Shown: positions 5,809 through 8,698 of the stretch, piece after piece
Layout of the letters: each line of letters starts with the position of its first letter
How positions within the stretch are numbered: position 1 is the stretch's first letter
Origin: Ferroglobus sp.
Lineage (GTDB): Archaea; Halobacteriota; Archaeoglobi; Archaeoglobales; Archaeoglobaceae
Assembly: GCA_015523665.1 (NCBI GenBank)
Contig: WAJX01000023.1
Span: 1-8,698, forward strand
Direction: 5' to 3'
DNA length: 8,698 nucleotides
Program-made: the position numbers and the translations under genes
Notes under the pieces: generated by a model
The model's input: only the letters and a program-made list of their open reading frames with translations
Told to the model about the DNA's origin: nothing
The model's database searches: none

Positions 5809-6228
5809 ATGAAGAAAATAAGAGTTCTCGTTGCAAAGATCGGTTTAGATGGACATGATAGAGGAGCTAAAGTTGTTGCAAGATTCTTAAGAGATGCTGG
5901 ATTTGAAGTCATATATACTGGATTGCATAGAACCCCTCAAGAAGTTGCAATGGCTGCTATAGAAGAGGATGTGGATGTTGTGGGAATCTCCTTACATAGT
6001 GGAGCACATATGACGCTTGTGCCAAAAGTTATAAAATACATAAAAGAATATGGTGGAAATCCGGATGAGATGGTTATAGTGGTTGGGGGAATAATTCCAG
6101 AAGATGATTTTGAAGAGTTGATGAAGATGGGTGTTGATGGTATCTTTATTCCTGGAACACCTATTGAGGAAATAATAGATTTTATAAAGAAAAAAGTTGC
6201 TGAAAAGAAAAAGAAAACGGTGGCATAA
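5809..6228 (+). CDS. icmB: Mutase small subunit, cobalamin-binding
   Basis: A 139-residue B12-binding Rossmann-like domain that carries adenosylcobalamin for the large subunit. The base-off signature DxHxxG is LDGHDRG (D14, H16, G19), where H16 coordinates cobalt. It is followed by GISLHSG (S61, L62) and VVGGIIP (G93, G94), which hold the nucleotide tail. Length fits IcmB-type and archaeal split small subunits, about 135-145 residues. The C-terminus ends in a lysine-rich tail (KKKVAEKKKKTVA). It lies nine bases after the large subunit, and its GAGGTG site (5798-5803) overlaps that gene's stop codon, so the two are translationally coupled and should be made in equal amounts. The small subunit does not itself decide the substrate; the name follows the large subunit. 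Confidence 0.9.
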   Translation: MKKIRVLVAKIGLDGHDRGAKVVARFLRDAGFEVIYTGLHRTPQEVAMAAIEEDVDVVGISLHSGAHMTLVPKVIKYIKEYGGNPDEMVIVVGGIIPEDDFEELMKMGVDGIFIPGTPIEEIIDFIKKKVAEKKKKTVA

Positions 6229-7311
6229 ATGGATGTTGATGAAATCGTACGAGGTTTGCTCAATGGTAATAGGAGAGCTTTAGCGAGAGCGATAACTCTT
6301 GTTGAAAACGATTATCCAGAAGGTAAGGATATAATGAAAAGAATATTCAAAAAAACGGGAAAGGCTCATGTTATTGGAATTACTGGTTTTCCTGGGGTTG
6401 GAAAATCAACTATAGTGAGTAAATTGACACAGGAGTTTAGAATGAGGGGAAAGACTGTTGGTATAATAGCAGTTGATCCGGGTTCACCTTTTAGTGGGGG
6501 AGCTTTGCTTGGAGATAGGTTAAGAATGGACGGAATAGACGTAAATAAACGACTTTGGTTGGATTCTGGAGTTTTTTTTAGGAGTATGAGTTCTAGAGGA
6601 AAAGCTGGTGGTTTATCAGCAAAAACTGGAGATGTTGTAAGACTTATGGATGCCTTCGGCTTTAATTTAGTAATTGTAGAAACAGTGGGAGCAGGACAGA
6701 GTGAAGTTGATATAATAGAAGTGGCGGATACAAGTATAGTTGTTTTGATGCCTGAAACTGGAGATGATATACAGATAAATAAAGCAGGGATACTTGAAAT
6801 AGGCGATATATATGTAGTTAATAAAGCAGATCTCGGTGGAGCTGAGAAAACCGTAAAGTGGTTGAAATCAATGTTACTCCTTGATGATGAGGCTGTCAGG
6901 ATTTTAGAGAAGATGGATCATGGCAGTCACAATGAAAGTGTAAATGATGAAATTTTGACTGATAAACTTGAAAAAAAAGCAAAAGATGCAATAGATAGAT
7001 GGATTCCTCCAGTTATTATGACTATCGCTGATATAGGTGAAGGGATAAAAGAGCTTGCAGATACAATAGAGAAGCATAGAGAATTTATGGAAAAAAGTGG
7101 AATGCTCAAAAAAAGGAGAACTGTAAGAGTTAGTAGAGAGTTGTTAGATTTAATAATGGAAGATGTAAAGAGTAGGATTATAAATGATACCAGTTTAAAA
7201 TTTGAGGAATTTGTCAATAGAGTAGTTGAAAATGAGATAGATCCTCATACTGCTGCAGAAAAAATCATTGAAAAACTCATATTTTCTAAAAACTCTGATA
7301 CTACATTATAA
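6229..7311 (+). CDS. meaB: MeaB/ArgK-type G3E GTPase, mutase chaperone
   Basis: P-loop GTPase that gates delivery of adenosylcobalamin to the mutase and removes damaged cofactor. Walker A is GFPGVGKS (53-60). The family switch regions follow: [20 protein letters not shown] (81-100), [11 protein letters not shown] (120-130), [11 protein letters not shown] (151-161), and the guanine motif NKAD (198-201). C-terminal dimerisation helices contain DPHTAAEKI. At 360 residues it is somewhat longer than usual; the extra length lies mostly at about 218-257, a charged segment between the GTPase core and IPPV. The ATG follows the small-subunit stop with no gap, and a GGTGG lies just before it. In IcmF proteins the same domain is fused to isobutyryl-CoA mutase; here it is separate. 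ArgK as a kinase is an old misnomer. Confidence 0.92.
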   Translation: MDVDEIVRGLLNGNRRALARAITLVENDYPEGKDIMKRIFKKTGKAHVIGITGFPGVGKSTIVSKLTQEFRMRGKTVGIIAVDPGSPFSGGALLGDRLRMDGIDVNKRLWLDSGVFFRSMSSRGKAGGLSAKTGDVVRLMDAFGFNLVIVETVGAGQSEVDIIEVADTSIVVLMPETGDDIQINKAGILEIGDIYVVNKADLGGAEKTVKWLKSMLLLDDEAVRILEKMDHGSHNESVNDEILTDKLEKKAKDAIDRWIPPVIMTIADIGEGIKELADTIEKHREFMEKSGMLKKRRTVRVSRELLDLIMEDVKSRIINDTSLKFEEFVNRVVENEIDPHTAAEKIIEKLIFSKNSDTTL

Positions 7312-7340
7312 CAATAATAAATAAAAATAAAAAATAATAT

Positions 7341-7364
7341 AAATTAAAAATTAAAAATTAAAAC
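7341..7364. repeat. Three tandem copies of AAATTAA
   Basis: In the 69-base gap after the GTPase gene, AAATTAA repeats three times with period 7 (7341-7361). The right-hand copies, centred near 7357, sit about 26-33 bases before the start codons at 7381-7390, so one may act as the TATA box of the next gene. That would give the PduO-like gene its own promoter rather than pure read-through. Confidence 0.4.
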
Positions 7365-7389
7365 TAAAAGATCCGTAGAGTTGGTGTAT

Positions 7390-7902
7390 ATGAAAGATGC
7401 GAGATTTACGATAAGTGGAGAAGAGAGAGTTTTAAAAGACAGTGATGAGATATGGGCTGTGGGGAGTATCGATGAAGCAAACGCATTTGTAGGACTTGCT
7501 AAGATCTTTTCAAAAGGTGAAATTAGAGAGATATTAGAATATATTCAAATAAAACTTTTTTATGTAGGTTCAGAATTTATAACTGGTGAAAGATATATAA
7601 AGAAATCGGACATCTCTGAAATTGAAAAAATGATCTACAAACTGGAGAATGTAGTAAAAAAACCAAAAAGCTTTATAATATTGGAACAAAATGAGACAAC
7701 AGCCTTTTTAAGCGTTGCAAGAGCTATGATAAGGAGAGCTGAAAGATATGCAGTTAGATTAAATCTTAAGGGAAAAGTTGAAAAATTAACAATTCTCTGG
7801 CTCGATAAGCTTAGTTATCTATTTTATCTGATGATCCTGAAAGAGCTCAATGGAGATTATGTAACTGTAAAGATTGAGAAAAATGAGGGAGAGTTGGAGT
7901 AG
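7390..7902 (+). CDS. Divergent PduO/MMAB-type cob(I)alamin adenosyltransferase-like protein
   Basis: Related to enzymes that make adenosylcobalamin from ATP and cob(I)alamin, the cofactor of the mutase upstream. From ATG 7390 it has 170 residues (TTG 7381 or GTG 7384 would add three or two). Family features present are ISGEERVLKDSDEIWAVG then SIDEANAF (D28, E29), FYVGSEFITG (57-66), RAMIRRAER (111-119), and LDKLSYLF (138-145). Several active-site elements are altered: the N-terminal YTxTGDxGxT phosphate loop is absent, PGG/SGG after the Phe-x-Leu strand reads LEQNE, and LNRLSD reads LDKLS with a residue missing. It may use a changed ATP site or be a B12 carrier or sensor. Fold and B12 link are likely; catalytic activity is uncertain. 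Confidence 0.75.
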   Translation: MKDARFTISGEERVLKDSDEIWAVGSIDEANAFVGLAKIFSKGEIREILEYIQIKLFYVGSEFITGERYIKKSDISEIEKMIYKLENVVKKPKSFIILEQNETTAFLSVARAMIRRAERYAVRLNLKGKVEKLTILWLDKLSYLFYLMILKELNGDYVTVKIEKNEGELE

Positions 7903-8161
7903 ATATAGTGAGAGTTTGGATAAAAGTAGAGAGTATCATAAAAGATGGCTTATCGCAATTTCTAATGAAGTAAGGAGAAAAATTCTTGAAATGATAGATG
8001 ATGGAAGGAATGAGGAGGAGATACTCAAGATTTTGAGAATTGATAAAAAAGAGTTAGATTATCACTTAAAGATACTAGAATGGGGATTCTGTATTCAGAA
8101 GGAGGATGATAAATGGATCTTAACAAAAGAAGGAGAGATTGTAAAATTCCTGAAAAAATAA
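7883..8161 (+). CDS. Small winged-helix DNA-binding protein, ArsR-like
   Basis: A 92-residue protein with one winged-helix domain. After a charged N-terminal helix (SRYSESLDKSREYHKRW), helix 1 is ISNEVRRKILEMI. The helix-turn-helix is EEILKILRIDKKELDYHLKI, with the recognition helix around residues 55-65. The wing follows (WGFCIQKEDDKWILTKEG). It resembles archaeal ArsR-like regulators that sense acyl groups, metals or stress, but no metal-binding cysteine cluster is present (only one Cys). ATG 7883 is used; TTG 7874 would add three residues. It overlaps the end of the PduO-like gene by 20 bases and the nitrilase gene by 49, so all three are probably co-transcribed. A role in regulating this B12 or acyl-CoA locus is only suggested by position. 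Confidence 0.75.
   Translation: MRESWSRYSESLDKSREYHKRWLIAISNEVRRKILEMIDDGRNEEEILKILRIDKKELDYHLKILEWGFCIQKEDDKWILTKEGEIVKFLKK
8101..8110 (+). promoter_or_regulatory. Strong ribosome binding site inside the regulator gene
   Basis: GGAGGATGAT lies within the coding sequence of the winged-helix protein, with GGAGGA six bases before ATG 8113. It fixes the start of the nitrilase gene at 8113, far inside the preceding gene, instead of a start after the regulator's stop. Confidence 0.8.
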
Positions 8162-8698
8162 TTTCAGCAATTGGACAACTTGAAATCACCCCTGATAAGG
8201 ATACAAATCTAAAGAGAGCTTTAAGTCTTGTTAAAAGAGCTATACAGCTTAAAGCAGATTTAATAGTTTTGCCTGAGGTTATGAATACTGGCTTCTATCC
8301 TGAGAATTATTTGAATACAGGTTCGATTGAAGAAGAGCTCAATTCAATTCTGAGGTTGTCTGAAAGAAGAGACATAATTATTGTAGCTGGTGTTGCTGAG
8401 AAAGATGGAGAGAGGTTGTACAATTCTGTAGCGATCATATATAGGGGAGAGATTATTGACAAATATCGAAAGATTTTACTCTTTAAACTTACATCAGAAC
8501 ATAAATATTTTCATCCAGGAAAAGAGTTAAAAGTTGTTGAAACACCGATAGGAAAATTTGGAATTTTAGTATGTTATGAAATTAGATTCCCAGAGATTTC
8601 AAGAAAACTCATAAAAATGGGGGCTGAAGTGCTTATCATTCCTGCAGAATTTCCTAAAGAAAGAATAGAGCATTGGAGGTTATTGTTAAAAGCTAGAG
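8113..8698 (+). CDS. Nitrilase-superfamily amidohydrolase, C-terminus missing
   Basis: A carbon-nitrogen hydrolase that cleaves amides (or N-carbamoyl or nitrile groups) through a Glu-Lys-Cys triad; cytoplasmic. 195 codons are present before the right edge; the family is usually 260-280 residues. All three catalytic residues are visible: E55 in LIVLPEVMNTGF, K120 in DKYRKILLF, and C154 in ILVCYEIRFPE. The context CYEIRFPE is that of the Nit1/omega-amidase-like and general amidase branches, not of true nitrilases; the substrate is not known. The start at 8113 is set by GGAGGATGAT and places 49 bases of overlap with the regulator gene. The first 16 residues (MDLNKRRRDCKIPEKI) are a basic extension ahead of the family's usual first strand IISAIGQLEIT. 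Confidence 0.9.
   Translation, partial: MDLNKRRRDCKIPEKIISAIGQLEITPDKDTNLKRALSLVKRAIQLKADLIVLPEVMNTGFYPENYLNTGSIEEELNSILRLSERRDIIIVAGVAEKDGERLYNSVAIIYRGEIIDKYRKILLFKLTSEHKYFHPGKELKVVETPIGKFGILVCYEIRFPEISRKLIKMGAEVLIIPAEFPKERIEHWRLLLKAR

Noticed and set aside
7341..7364. CRISPR or long tandem array
   Set aside because: Only three copies of a seven-base A/T unit without spacers; simple sequence near a promoter.

Overview
The window is an AT-rich stretch that reads as archaeal. It begins with part of a mevalonate kinase (archaeal isoprenoid lipid synthesis). Several genes have TATA-like boxes about 25 bases upstream and little or no leader. Others have GGAGGT or GGTGAT ribosome binding sites. 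Arginine is mostly AGA/AGG and isoleucine often ATA. Acyl-CoA dehydrogenase together with a split B12-dependent acyl-CoA mutase would suit an Archaeoglobi-like or another fatty/organic-acid-oxidising archaeon, probably thermophilic. That placement is inference. No mobile element, CRISPR array, tRNA or rRNA was seen.

Left part (1-2742): the 5' part of mevalonate kinase on the minus strand, then, from a shared divergent promoter, a COG1407-type metallophosphoesterase on the plus strand. Next are a 41-residue zinc-ribbon protein too small for routine gene calling, an AT-rich convergent gap (1399-1779), and a minus-strand metallo-beta-lactamase-fold exonuclease-like protein. The last is preceded by a 20-codon Cys-rich reading frame that abuts its start. 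The phosphoesterase and the MBL protein resemble the two nuclease members of the bacterial ligase/Lhr-associated DNA repair cassette.

Centre (2743-7311): an AT-rich divergent intergenic region with palindromes and direct repeats, then a tight plus-strand operon of acyl-CoA dehydrogenase, acyl-CoA mutase large subunit, B12-binding small subunit and MeaB-type GTPase. The mutase lacks the Tyr and Arg that hold the free carboxylate of methylmalonyl-CoA and has Phe80 and Gln198 instead, the signature of isobutyryl-CoA mutase. The operon would therefore interconvert isobutyryl-CoA and butyryl-CoA (or a close homologue) and oxidise the straight-chain product, with MeaB guarding the mutase and its cofactor.

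Right part (7381-8698): a divergent PduO/MMAB-like protein, probably for B12 adenosylation or handling but lacking the usual ATP-binding N-terminal motif; a small winged-helix regulator; and the start of a nitrilase-family amidohydrolase that runs off the end. These three genes overlap one another.
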